Shown in pieces: positions 48,701 through 58,579 of a DNA stretch of 64,000 nt (position 1 is the first letter of the stretch; the number at the start of each line of letters is the position of its first letter). Under the pieces are notes generated by a model, which worked only from the letters and a program-made list of their open reading frames with translations, was not told where the DNA came from and ran no database searches. A program made the position numbers and the translations under genes. Source of the stretch: Bactrocera neohumeralis (lineage: Eukaryota; Arthropoda; Insecta; Diptera; Tephritidae); NCBI RefSeq assembly GCF_024586455.1, contig NC_065922.1, positions 1,736,001 through 1,800,000 on the forward strand, written 5' to 3'.

Positions 48701-50319
48701 GCTGATTCCTTAATTTCTCCATGTCTAGCAATAACGGCTTCATCGTGCAATAACGTTGCCTTCGTCCTATATTCCTCATCATGGCTTCTGTCGTCGCGGT
48801 TATCAGGCACATCATCAATAAATATTATGCCACTATCGGTGTTCACCTTTTGTATTGTTTGCATTGTTGGCACTTGTTTCGTTGTAGCCATGGCTAGTGC
48901 GGATGGTATCACTGTTGTAGTGAATATTAAGGAGGTTTCGCTATTCGCAGTATCGGTGCTTGTTGGTGTGCTGGCAAGTAATGGCGCGACTTGTTTCACT
49001 ATTTGGTTTGCGCTGCTTATGAGTGGGTGGGGCGATGGTGAAAGATTGTCGCCGACGTTCCCGAAACTCCTTTCAATTACTGTAGTGACGACAGTGGGGT
49101 TAACGTTGGATGATGTTGACATTGCCGGACCACTTTGACTGACATCGCCAACATTTTCAGTTATTGGAAGTTCGGTGGTTGGTACTGCTGTTGTTGCTTC
49201 ACTTGTTTTTGGTACTTCGTGAGCGCCATTTTTAATGCTACTGCCGGCAGCAGGTGCGCTGGTTACTGTTTCAGTAATCATTGTTGTTGTAGCTGGCGAC
49301 ATAGTCGTTACCGTTATCGCCTTTGGCAGCGTTTCAATTTGGATTGCAATCATCGGCAGATTCGCTGTTGTCGTCGAGATTGGCTTTTTTGCTCCTCCAT
49401 TCCCCGGTGTAGTTGTTGTAGCGGCGGCTGTGGTGTCATGTAACTCGAAGAATGTCGGTGTGGCAGTCACTTGTTCTGCCAGAGTAGTTTTTCGTGTCGC
49501 CTCAGCACCACCGAATGCCGTTACGCCCGCATTGTTATCAGCCGCGTTGTCGGTTGGCTTTGTTGTCACCTCAGTTGATTGTGGCAGGTTGCCAGGTGTT
49601 GCAGACACTCTGGCGACTGGTGCACTTACCTTGTGTGCGGCGACATCGCTGCCAACTTCTGCTGGCTTATCGGCAATGATGACGCTCGCCGAGGCCAATG
49701 AGCCGGCGCTTGACACTGTCATGTTTTCCTTGGTATCAGCCGGAACTGGCTCATTTTCCTGAAAGCGATGTGCACTTTTATATGTTGTTATTGTGTTTTT
49801 TGTAGTTTCAGTATTTTGTCTTGGGGTAGCAGCGATTGGAGCTGCATTATCGACTTTTCGAGGCAACGGAGCGACATGATCTGCTTTGATTGCCGCCGCC
49901 GTGGTAGGGTTGCGTTCATCCAGCCGACTTGTACCTTTTTCCTTGCTTCTATCCTTCGCCTTCAACATATATTGCCACTTCTTTTCATACTGCAGTTTTT
50001 GCGATTTCCCCTTCAGCTTTGGTGCGTTGCCCTTGCCGACACGCTCCATTTCGGTGCTTCGTTCTGTCGCCACCCTCGCAACTTCTGCGGCTGTCTCTGT
50101 CTCATGATGCGTTGGTGTGGTCCTCATAGTTTGCGTAATTTTTGGCGTTATGCCAATTTCCGCCGAAGTTACTATGAGCGTGGGTGTGTTGCCTTCCACG
50201 CTGACGGCCAAGTGGTGCGTAGGTGCACTCTCGCCATTTTGCGATTGCAACAAAACAAACACGCAAATTACCACAACGGTTAGTGTCCTTTTGTTCACCA
50301 ATAGCCACCTCGCCATCAT
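38329..50319 (-). CDS. Large single-pass (type I) membrane protein with mucin-like ectodomain, 5 coding exons, 2274 aa
   Basis: The coding sequence joins 50319-45978, 45861-45774, 43325-43214, 41722-41282 and 40170-38329, all on the minus strand. Every junction is GT-AG, phases run 1, 2, 0, 0, and the 6825-nt sum is an exact multiple of three. An in-frame TGA at 50367-50365 lies upstream of the ATG. Residues about 1-31 form a signal peptide. Residues 32 to about 1450 are Ser/Thr/Pro-rich with many N-x-S/T sites, a PPPPPP run near 1085 and a Gln run near 1130. Residues about 1454-1480 form one membrane helix. The remaining 790 or so residues are acidic, Asn/Ser-rich and cytoplasmic, with a PPPSPPPPP run near 2105 and a TPPESP motif near 2230. 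I see no enzymatic fold. A cell-surface or apical-matrix role is inference from this architecture only. I do not recognise the family; automated pipelines may label it mucin-like. Confidence 0.9.
40171..41281 (-). other. Intron between coding exons 4 and 5
   Basis: About 1.1 kb of AT-rich intron. Much of 40740-40990 is CAA/GAA-rich simple sequence when read on the plus strand. No further exon or mobile element is evident. Confidence 0.75.
41282..41722 (-). CDS. Coding exon 4: cytoplasmic tail, proximal part
   Basis: This 441-nt exon (147 codons, phase 0 at both ends) is bounded by the acceptor ACTTTCAG (ending at 41723) and the donor CAC|GTAAGT at 41282/41281. It encodes residues 1515-1661, starting STIDTTTLIPKQPVPSS and ending near EERH. 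It is Asn/Thr/Ser-rich and low in hydrophobic residues, with no membrane segment and no domain I can name. The lysine-rich patch RDNNKSKTQ lies in its middle. Confidence 0.87.
41723..43213 (-). other. Intron between coding exons 3 and 4
   Basis: About 1.5 kb with no recognisable coding or repeat content. A short GC-richer stretch at 42470-42680 reads openly on both strands but resembles nothing I know. Confidence 0.7.
43214..43325 (-). CDS. Coding exon 3: juxtamembrane cytoplasmic segment
   Basis: This 112-nt exon is required because exon 2 ends in phase 2 while exon 4 starts in phase 0. It has a clean acceptor (CTTCTCTTCACAG ending at 43326) and donor (GAG|GTAATT at 43214/43213). Its first base completes a Trp codon, and 37 codons follow. 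The peptide starts FFYTKFSRSPNAS, giving aromatic and basic residues just inside the membrane, then an Asn/Gly-rich linker and an acidic KAQEE end. It is the only stretch I found in the 4-kb gap that satisfies both phases. Confidence 0.82.
45080..45400 (+). repeat. Probable tRNA-derived SINE in an intron
   Basis: A GC-richer block in an AT-rich intron carries a likely RNA polymerase III A box (TGGTTCAGGTGG, 45092-45103) and a perfect B box (GGTTCGAGGCC, 45131-45141). They are 39 bp apart start to start, as in tRNAs. The arms around them do not fold as a tRNA, so this is tRNA-related rather than a tRNA gene. The body continues with unrelated sequence to about 45400. Boundaries and target duplications are not clear to me. 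It lies opposite in orientation to the host gene. Confidence 0.5.
45691..45716. repeat. (AT)13 microsatellite
   Basis: An uninterrupted run of 26 alternating A and T lies in the intron, about 55 bp past the exon 2 donor. It is probably length-polymorphic. Confidence 0.95.
45774..45861 (-). CDS. Coding exon 2: the transmembrane exon
   Basis: This 88-nt exon was found by reading from the acceptor TTTGCAG (ending at 45862) to the donor GTG|GTAAGT at 45774/45773. It encodes residues 1448-1476 and two bases of 1477. The peptide begins VFKNHYK and runs into an uninterrupted hydrophobic stretch (LAAGIFVVLLTIILTLSLTG) ending in IM. Lysines before it and aromatic/basic residues after it (encoded by exon 3) suit a type I anchor. 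The short exon carries essentially only the membrane helix. Confidence 0.88.
45862..45977 (-). other. Short intron between coding exons 1 and 2
   Basis: 116-bp intron with GTAGGT at the donor and a T-rich tract before TTTGCAG at the acceptor. It separates the ectodomain exon from the membrane-helix exon. Confidence 0.85.
45978..50319 (-). CDS. Coding exon 1: signal peptide and Ser/Thr-rich ectodomain
   Basis: This 4342-nt exon encodes residues 1-1447 plus the first base of 1448. It starts MMARWLLVNKRTLTVVVICV, a charged start then a hydrophobic core, with likely cleavage shortly after residue 30. A basic stretch follows (near 95-125, rich in Lys), then a long Thr/Ala/Pro-rich zone (about 240-480). 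Acidic segments and clustered sequons come later, such as NVS, NIT, NES, NST, NET, NGS and NAT. The donor is AAG|GTAGGT at 45978/45977. Reading through the donor gives only about 14 extra residues before a stop, so splicing to exon 2 is needed to reach a membrane anchor. Codon bias toward ACN and GCN makes long open frames on the opposite strand; those are shadows. Confidence 0.9.
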
Positions 50320-51530
50320 TTCGTTTAAGACTCTTATTGTGATCAGCGCGTTGCTCGATTGCTGTCAGTTGTTGTCGTTATTGTTCTTCTTTAATTCCCC
50401 CTTTTCGCTGGCTTTACGGTTTATGAACTCAGTCGACTTGTGCGAATTGCTGCCATGTACATTACTGCCCCCATTTCGCTTAGAAGTGAATTACAAGCAT
50501 TTTCTAAAACTGAAACCTGCGCCTCATTTGTGTTGCACGTAGCCGTTGCAAGGTCGGTTGGTGTGATGCGTAGCTCGTGCGGTGGCTGTAGACAATGACG
50601 CCACCATCAATGCGAGTCGCAACAACCACAATGCAAGGCGTCGCTCTTTTCTCTCTGTTGTGTAAATGCTCTGCAGCAGGCGATGAAATTTAGAAAAGCG
50701 TCTGTTCGCTAAGTGCTCTAGAAAAGTTTCCAAGTTCGTTATACACTCGTTCCGTTTTGACAATGGCGGTGTGGGTGTGGGGGCTGGGTCCGTCCGGTCT
50801 GTCGAACGTGCAGTGGAAACTTTCTCGGTAGTTTATGAAACACGGCGCTGTACACTAAGCGCGTTTGTCGATGCAGGCGACCTGGAAGCTGCGGTTTCAG
50901 GCGGTGGGCTCCGGTGGGAAACTGGCGGTGGTCTTTTGTAAGCACTGCTTTGTAGCTGTCGTGTCTGCGGTATAGAAAGAAACGCCATTATTGAGCATTG
51001 CGAAGGGTAAAAAATTAAATTATCCACAGAAAATTCAATTTAAGCACATTTTAAGAACTTTCAACTTCTTTCTGAAAAAAGTCTCTTGTGAGGACAATGT
51101 GAGACTTAATTTAGTGGCACAGAAATTGTTGCTAAGTGTCAAGCTTTTTAAGTCATAATAATTATTATTTTTTTCACAAAGGGTCATGACAATTCATTAT
51201 TATTTGAAATTATTCCTAATTGTCAGTTTTGAGAGAGAAAACAGAAAGTTAATCTCTCTTTTTCAATATTCTGTTAAGTGAGGATAAGGATGTCATGATG
51301 TTGATTTGAACATGAATAAGTTGCAGTCTTACTACTGTGATCAAATTGAAAGGTGAATTTTTTAATTTATGCTTCGGTAAATTTTTTTTCAGTAAGTTGG
51401 TAGTACTGTTAGTGACATCTATGTTAAATTTCACGTCAAAATCGTCATTAGTATTAGAGACGCGTCGTTTTGTGAGGCTCTAAAAGAGAATTCTTCGATT
51501 TTTACTTTGTCTGCATTCATAATTCGTGAT
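50320..51530 (-). other. 5' leader and upstream region of the membrane-protein gene
   Basis: The leader just before the ATG is CAA-rich on the minus strand, as is common in fly 5' UTRs, with an in-frame stop at 50367-50365. A good splice acceptor (TTTCTATACCGCAG) ends at 50965. A leader exon could therefore start at 50964 and join a distant first exon. Short open frames in this leader, for example 50763-50524, would be upstream ORFs. From 51050 to 51530 I see only AT-rich sequence. Confidence 0.45.
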
Positions 51531-51825
51531 CATTTCGCCACATTTTCAACTAACATCGTGCCGCAACCACCGCATTCGCCTGATTTACCTACGTGTAACT
51601 TCTGGCTATTCAGCAAATTCACATGACCACTCCGAGAACATAAGTTTGACTCATTTGAGGATATAAAATCTGAATAGAAGACGGCTCTGATGGCCATCAC
51701 GACGGAGAATTTTTCCAAGTGCTATGATGACTAGAAAATTCGTTGGCATAAGTGTATTGCAGCGGGAGTAGATTACTTTGAAGAAGATCAAATGGACAAA
51801 ATTCACCTTTCAGTTCGATCACAGT
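51531..51825 (+). pseudogene. mariner transposase C-terminal remnant (SETMAR-type), three stops
   Basis: A single frame with three stop codons reads FSTNIVPQPPHSPDLPTCNF, then PLREHKFDSFEDIKSE, ENFSKCYDD, IRWHKCIAAGVDYFEEDQMD. The SPD motif carries the third catalytic acid of the mariner DD(34)D triad, and the RWHKCI..DYFE ending is typical. No inverted-repeat ends were found on either side. Confidence 0.85.
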
Positions 51826-52372
51826 AGTATGTTGTATTGTTGTTTATTAATATCTTGCCGAAAGCATCTAAGTCATAGAGGTTTCACAATTAAGGTAATT
51901 TTACTTCTTGAAAAAAAGAAGTAGAATAATCTTTTTGTTTTTGTTGTAGTGCCGAAAATATTTCTGAAATAATTTTGAAGAAGGCTGCCGAGTTGACAGT
52001 TTTTGACCGGATAAAAATCCTTGTCCGTCTCTCCATGACTGGCTTGCATCTTCAAGAAAACCTTTCTTACAACTTTCTTAGAGAAACCGGGAACTGACCT
52101 TTGACTAGATGTAACGAAATTGTACTTATTATTGTAAGTAGTCTTTTTAATATTCCTCTATATTGCCAATATTCCCGTATTAGCCCAAGAATAAATTTGC
52201 ATGGCATGATCCCGTTTTACTTTCTATTTTGAGGTTTTAAGTGGTGTTTGTAAAGGTAAGATCTTTGGTTGCTAAATAACTTAACTGTGTTAAAATTAAG
52301 GAAGGAATTTTTTCTGTGTAAAACAATATTCTGGAGGTTAAAGGAGGGTTCCGTTGAGCTTTGGTTATTATA
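51826..52372. other. AT-rich DNA, nothing recognised
   Basis: Lies between two mariner remnants. It may include the decayed flank of either, but no end sequence is visible. Confidence 0.5.
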
Positions 52373-52545
52373 TTGGGTAGTCGAAAAAGTCTTTTCGTAT
52401 TTCTAATCAAACTTGAACTTATTGCTACATGAACTGATACGAGTATAGCATCGTCTTTCATCATCGTTCATTGATGGCTTGCGTGGCATCTTCCCCTTTT
52501 TATACAAAAATTTCAAACAATAGCATTTATCCTTCTTTGACCTAT
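52373..52545 (-). mobile_element. mariner remnant with large internal deletion
   Basis: The right-hand inverted repeat (minus strand) is TTGGGTAGTCGAAAAAGTCT starting at 52373, directly after TA. On the minus strand, a transposase start (KFLYKKG, then ATQAIN) at about 52520-52450 is joined straight to this end. The deletion joint differs from that of the copy at 24185-24522, so the two arose independently. Confidence 0.75.
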
Positions 52546-54248
52546 TTACATCAGTTTTATAGCAGATTATTTACTTTGAGTGCATAAATGTTCGTTAGTG
52601 AGGCAATTGGCATTAGAAGCAAGGAAGGAATTCATTACCAGCGACGTGCAAAGCAAGAAGCAGAAATGTAAAAAAATGCCGAATCAGCACTTCAAACCAT
52701 TTACGGGCACGTACGAACCCAATATAATCTCATGGCTAATAATCTACACTAAATGATCCCTCCATCCCTTCATCGAGGGCCAAAACTGTAACGGAAACAA
52801 AATTATTGTCATTGGACTCCAAAGAATCAATTCGAAGGAGAGATGATGATAATGCATACATAATAGAAACAAAGGCTCCTTGTTTTCAGCAGTCCTTGCT
52901 ACTTAGTGGCAATAAGCATAAATTGCAAGCGAATCCTGCACAGTATACCCTAATGTCGCACTAAGTTGAAGGCCAAGCACAATTTGAATCAATACAAAGG
53001 AGTAAAAGGAGCAACGATACCAATGGAATGGGGTGGGGAGGCGAGAGATTGGAAACAAGTTGAGCATAGCAAATTGAGGGAGGTAAGGGAGGAGCAACTA
53101 TTGTTCAGGATATCAGCATTAGTTTCACTTCAGTGGGATTTCCCGATGGGCCCAGCGTAAAAATGTGGCACTTGTAGAATCGAGAGCTCAACGGCATGAG
53201 TGTGTATTAGCGTGGCTTAGAGGCGATGTATTTGGGTTAGCATATACATATATATTTACATACGTATATGTAAAAATTTTAAAATAAATGCCAACAAAAT
53301 GGCGATGATGGCAAAAGAGTTGTTCCGGTTTCCGGTGGAATGTAGTATTTGTATGTAATAAATGGGGCAGTAAGTTTCCAGAATGGAATCAACTGAATAA
53401 TTTAAAAAAATGCATTCACATGATAAATGGAATCTTTAACAAGCACTCCTTTGACAGGCTGTGAGATAAAATTTACCTTTTGCCGGTTGCGGACAGCTGA
53501 TCTGAAAGAAATTGCGTTTCCTGTCCGCTTTACAAGGTAATCCAGGTCCTTGTGAAAGCGTAGACTTATGTCTTTACACTGTTTTACACATTCTCCACAC
53601 GCATTCTCGGATTTGCACTTCTGTTCGCTCGCGATTGCCACACAAACACCTCTGCGATTATTCGCACTTGAAAACTTCTTCGGCTTTTCAATTTATTCAG
53701 GCGGTGAATTTCCGGGCACTTATCCAAAAGTATTTAAATTTTTACATTTTTCTTTCAGCACACTGCACTTTATTTCGTTTCACTTTAAACTTTCACGAAC
53801 TTGGTGATTTTCGAGACTTTTCTTCTCACGTATTTACTTTTCCACACTTGCACTCTGGCTTTTTAGCTCTAACGGAGTAACGGAGTTGTAAATGCTCATA
53901 TGCGGTGATTTTGGCACAGTTATGACGTTGCAAGTCAATCTTGCATTTGGCAGGCAGATTTGACTTCACTTAAGTAAATATGTATTTGGCACTTCGAGCT
54001 ATTTTGCTCACTTAAATATCTTCTAATTCTTCTCTTTTCCACCTGTCATCACTTAGTTTTCCAACCCACACTTGTACATTTGTCTTTGGGTGTTTACCGT
54101 TATGGGCGAGCTTTGACTTGTTCCGCTAGTCGCAACCGTTAACTCCAAGAACCGAACGCGAACTGTGCAGAAGGCGAATTTGAACACATCCTTTTGCCGC
54201 AATGTCGCTGATAAGCCGCGCCGCCAGCAAGCACTGGAGACTGGAAGC
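52546..54248 (-). other. Probable first intron region of the membrane-protein gene
   Basis: If the promoter at 54280 is used, 54280-54098 is an untranslated first exon and the rest down to about 50965 is intron. I see no coding exon or mobile element here beyond the mariner remnants listed. Confidence 0.4.
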
Positions 54249-54282
54249 CGTCCGAACCCTGCGAATGGGAGAGGCAAACTGA
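54249..54282 (-). promoter_or_regulatory. Candidate core promoter: Inr plus DPE, TATA-less
   Basis: On the minus strand the Inr TCAGTT matches the fly consensus with A(+1) at 54280. GGACG occupies exactly +28 to +32 (54253-54249), matching the DPE consensus RGWYV at its required spacing. No TATA box precedes it. Transcription would run toward the large gene whose ATG is about 4 kb away. A plausible donor (ACG|GTAAAC at 54098/54097) would define a 183-bp untranslated first exon. The motif match is seen; its use by this gene is inference. Confidence 0.5.
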
Positions 54283-55159
54283 GTACATGCATAAGCAATG
54301 GTGTTTGATGCCGCTCAGCTGTCAAAATGGAACCCTCATATTCAGTGAGGAAGGAGCAGCACTAAAACACTCTCAGCGAAAAGCTTTTGTGGTTTGTTTA
54401 CACAGCGTTCGCCGCTTGTATTGGAGCTGAGTAAATCTTCGTTCAGACGCGGACTTTGGTGTCGCTTATGCCCGGCAAGTTCTCTTGGTGTCGCTTATTG
54501 TGTTCACACGAGCGACAAGGGTGGACAGCTTTCTGCACCACACCCTCAGATTCTATTTCTGTTTTTGATGTGCTCATTTTTCACCTTATTCACCCTTATC
54601 AATAATACTTCTTTTATATTATGAATTCTCTCGCCTGCAAATAACCGGTTTGGGCGACGGAAGAGTCCGTATGTGAACCGGCAGTAAGTGAAATATTTGT
54701 TGCCCCATTCTTCTCACACCGCTGTGCTGCTCTCTTTTCTAAGGAACATGTATTTGTTCAGCAAATGTGTGAAGCTCCCCTGCCAACCATGAGCGGGTAA
54801 AAACCAGATAATCAGTAGGTAAGAAAGTGGGTAATCCATAAGGTAATCATGTGTACTTTGCCATAGGCCGAGCGACAATTTTACCCACTCACGTACGTAT
54901 ACATGTGATCATACATCTTTGTTGCTCTCATTCAGCAGTGTCATATAAAAAAGTATAGCTGTCCTGCTCTAGTATCCCTAGTCGACGACTGATGCAGGGT
55001 TGCAGTTTCTCTTTTAAATAGCTGATGCAGGGTTGCATTTTTAAATTCCTACTTTTAAAATTTAAAAGAAAACTTTTTAATTTTTAAAATTTTTATTTTT
55101 TTTATTTTATACATTTTTACATAAAATTTATTATAATTTATATATAAATAAAAATATAT
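54283..55159. other. Upstream region, no gene recognised
   Basis: 54300-54560 is GC-richer and contains the words GGTGTCGCTTA (twice) and GAGCGACAAGG. It may hold promoter-proximal elements for the gene to its left. A direct repeat GCTGATGCAGGGTTGCA-like pair lies near 54990 and 55021. Confidence 0.45.
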
Positions 55160-55495
55160 TTAATTTAAAAAAATAATTAATATCTGAAAAAAGATTAATT
55201 AAAGAAAAGAATTATTACAACCTGAAAATAAAAGAGTGGAAAAATATTATAAAAGACAAATACCTGAAAATAAATAATAATTACATTGAAGAAAGATTAA
55301 TTGTATAAAATGTTAATAATATCTGAAAACAAAGATTAATATTATCTGAAAGAATAAAATATATTAAATACAAATAGAATTTATTCTGAAAGCCAAGATT
55401 AATTAAATAAAAATAGTGATAAAATCTGAAAAAAAGAATAATTATAAAAATCATAATAATATTGAAAGAAAAAATAATATTATCTGCATTTAAAA
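55160..55495. repeat. Extremely AT-rich degenerate tandem repeat
   Basis: The words CTGAAA (about eight times) and AAGATTAATTAA-like strings recur at roughly 35-45-bp spacing through some 330 bp that is over 80 percent A+T. Copies are diverged but ordered. There is strong purine bias on the plus strand. No open frame of interest. Confidence 0.6.
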
Positions 55496-56335
55496 TATAA
55501 GGCAAACATTTGTTTTCACATATTATATTGGATTGTGCAGGCCGCCTTAAACGCATAAAATACATACTTATGTACATACATATGTAATTAATTTTGCGTA
55601 TTATGTTGAACTGCGCAATCCAGTTTCAAATAACACACACTTTTTCTCACATACTTACTCAACAATTTAAATTTGCTGCTTCTGATGATATTGCTGCAGC
55701 TGCTAATTCCAATGCTATAAAAACAAATGAAGTAATTATTTGCAAATTATTTAAAAAAAATCATTCGCTTACCTTCTTGTTGTGTGAGCCTCCTTTACGA
55801 TAGTACGATCACGAATGACACCTTTGGGATTTTCTATTGTCACTATTGACATTTATGTTTTCTTCTTCGCACTCATTCAAATAAATCAAGCAATGAAACA
55901 AACTTTTTTTCATCGCATTTAGGTAAACAAAAAATAACCTGAAAATGTGCGTTGGTGTTAGTGTATAGAGAAAAAATGTGTAGTTGTAGATTTGTCTCAA
56001 AAGCGGGTAGCCGTGGTTGGCAGGGTTCTATATATTTTATATTTTTTACAAACACGTACACACATCGCTTTTGTTTAAAGTGCGACACACGTGACTAATT
56101 TCAGAATTCCACGGATTTTTTTAAAACAATTTCCGCTAAATCTGTGCAGTTAAGGCGAAGATAATTCAAAATAAAAGAGAGAATTTTTCACTTAGAAACT
56201 TTTACGCCAACATATTCATTTAATTTGCAGGACATATTTAATTTGGTCACACAACCGGTACTTTGTTATTTCTAAATATGTGAAATGTACATATATGTTT
56301 CATCCCTATGAAACAAATACAATATAAATACGGAC
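55496..56335. other. AT-rich DNA, nothing recognised
   Basis: No gene, transposon end or RNA gene seen. Confidence 0.5.
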
Positions 56336-56600
56336 ATTATTCCAATGGCCGAAGCTCACATTTTTGCTTCAAAAATTTTAATAATGTTCTTCTTTATTTT
56401 TTTGACGGTAGACACAAATTGTGCTGTTGGTAGAAAATGTAAATAGTTTGCCGAAAGTAGTAATTAGTTTTAGTATTAGTTATTGCCGCTGAAACATTTC
56501 GTTTCATTTTTACACCAGCGTAGATAGTATGAAGTGTGTGAGCTTGCATACATGAAACGCAGATTTTTAATCCGCCAAAAAATATTGATATTTTGCTTCA
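56336..56600 (+). repeat. Unclassified repeat family, copy A
   Basis: It shares with 58580-59000 the ordered words CCAATGGCCGAA, TTGTGCTGTTGGTAGAAAAT, TGCCGAAAG, CCAGCGTA and CGCAGATTTTT. No coding content seen. Confidence 0.6.
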
Positions 56601-57039
56601 ATTCTTGACAAATAGACAATCCTGAAATATGTGTTTAATTAAAATTATATTTATATGAGTAAGTTTTGTCTAATAAAATGAGTGGTAGTCTTAAAACAAT
56701 TTTTTCATTTCAGTTTTTAATAAATTAAAATAAGATATTTTTAATAAAGGAATGATTTTTAAATAAGTATATATAAATTAAAACTAAGTTTGTACACATA
56801 AATTAAAATAATATTGAACATGTTTTTCATTATTTATTTAATGGTTCAATCGACAAATTTTAAAAATTATTTTTAGTTGTCTAATATATTTTACTTATAT
56901 TCACACATTTCACCGATTTTTGTAGAAATTTTTCAGAAATATATTCAAAATGATTTTTACAAACATACATGTCGTTTGCACATTTGTCTGTATGTTTGCA
57001 AAAAATTGAACCATGGTCGGGAGATGTAATGGTGTTATT

Positions 57040-58012
57040 TATGAATTATACTTAAAATGATGAATATTTCAACAATGCACGCAAACAAACATATTATGCG
57101 TACACATTTGGGCATCGACTATTCACCAACAAAATATTGACTTGTGAAGCAATATGATGCTATTTGAGACGATTGACAACAAGTGTTTTTTTAGAACAAT
57201 ATTTGTAGTTTTTCATTCGCAGGCGCATATTTCCGCATATTTGCATGTTGCTTTGTCATAAAAACAGATTTGTTCGGCCGTAACATATGCATATGATGTA
57301 TGTGCGTTGCCAACAAGTCTTCTCGCAAAAATCTGCGTCGATATGTATTCACACATACATATACATACATACATACATGATAATATCGCATTTTTGACTT
57401 TGAATTGTACTTACAGGCATATGGGGTGACAATCGGCGAGCCATACTTTTTTTTCGGCAACTCCGATTTTCTACCAATAAATTGTAATATATTATTGTGC
57501 GCTTCGGTCTTTCGTAAACATTGCCCGTAACAACATAAGACCATTTGCACCAGATTGTGAATTGCCCTATTGTTTTACATATGTATGTGGTATCTCATAT
57601 ACATATATTTTGTATATACCATATTTACAACAGAGATATATGAAATTATATTATATTCTCCAACTTAAGAAAATATTTAATAAAAATTTTATTCGCACAT
57701 TAAAACTACAAATTTGTTTTGAACATATAATTTAATTAGAATGTGAACAGTTCTACATGTAAATAAAAATTCGCAGAAATGATATTCATATCAATTGACA
57801 TTTAGCATGTAAACGTATAAAAATATAAGCAAAAGGCCAACATACATATGTACGTCTGTAATAGCAATGTATATTTCTGAGCATAATTTTCATTGAATGC
57901 TCAGCCAGAGAACGTAAAGTATAGAGAAGGTGCAAATCGAAATCTGTATGACGGTTCGATTGCGCGGCTAACAGAGCTGATAGAATCACAAAGGGGAATT
58001 CGCCGTGCTCTG
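57040..58012 (-). repeat. Unclassified repeat family, copy B (inverted)
   Basis: On the minus strand it shows GGCGAATTCCC and GCACCTTCTCTATACTTTAC (58012-57890), then TTGGTAGAAAATCGGAGTTG, ATATCGACGCAGATTTTTGC, GACTTGTTGGCAA, TCTGTTTTTATGA, ATATGCGCCTGCG and TTTTGTTGGTGAATA down to about 57040. The same words in the same order (except the first two) occur at 58820-59400 on the plus strand. Confidence 0.65.
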
Positions 58013-58579
58013 GCTATTTAGCAGAATTGAGCACGTGCAGTGGCAGAAATATATGTAAAACGACTGAATTCATGCGAGAATGAATAAAGAGAAATGCTTT
58101 GAAGAAAAATATGCAAAGTCACACAAAGAATGTAAAGAAGCATTCTCTGAGACACATACATATGCGTGATCTTGTATCATATGAACCATTTTTTGCAGAA
58201 AAATTGTAAAAATTTTAGTTTTTTACAAAATCGTAAAAATTTAGATAAAAAATAATTAATTTTATTTTTTAATTTTTTAATTATTTCAAAAAAGTTATAT
58301 TTATTTCGTTTATTACAAAGCGAAGATGTGTCAAATGAACTTCATTTCTTAAAAAAAATTAATGACCTTCATGAAATATGCATATTCGCATTATTTCGTT
58401 ATCATTTCCATATTTGCACCAATAGAATTTCTATGACACACATGCATATGTACATATGTACATATATTATTTCTTTGGCACATTTGTCTGTATGTTTACG
58501 AAAGCAAATGCGAGCCATATACATATGTACATACATTCATAATAACAAGTGTCGCACGCTTCTTTCGCATCTCCGTTGT

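Noticed and set aside
46307..49762. Long plus-strand frames opposite exon 1 (for example 46307-46804, 48581-49138, 49235-49762)
   Set aside because: They are antisense shadows of the Thr/Ala/Ser-rich coding exon; repeated ACN/GCN codons leave the complement free of stops. No start context, splice structure or domain.
57340..57378. CRISPR-like or satellite array of CATA units
   Set aside because: These are simple tetranucleotide microsatellites without spacers, common in this genome.
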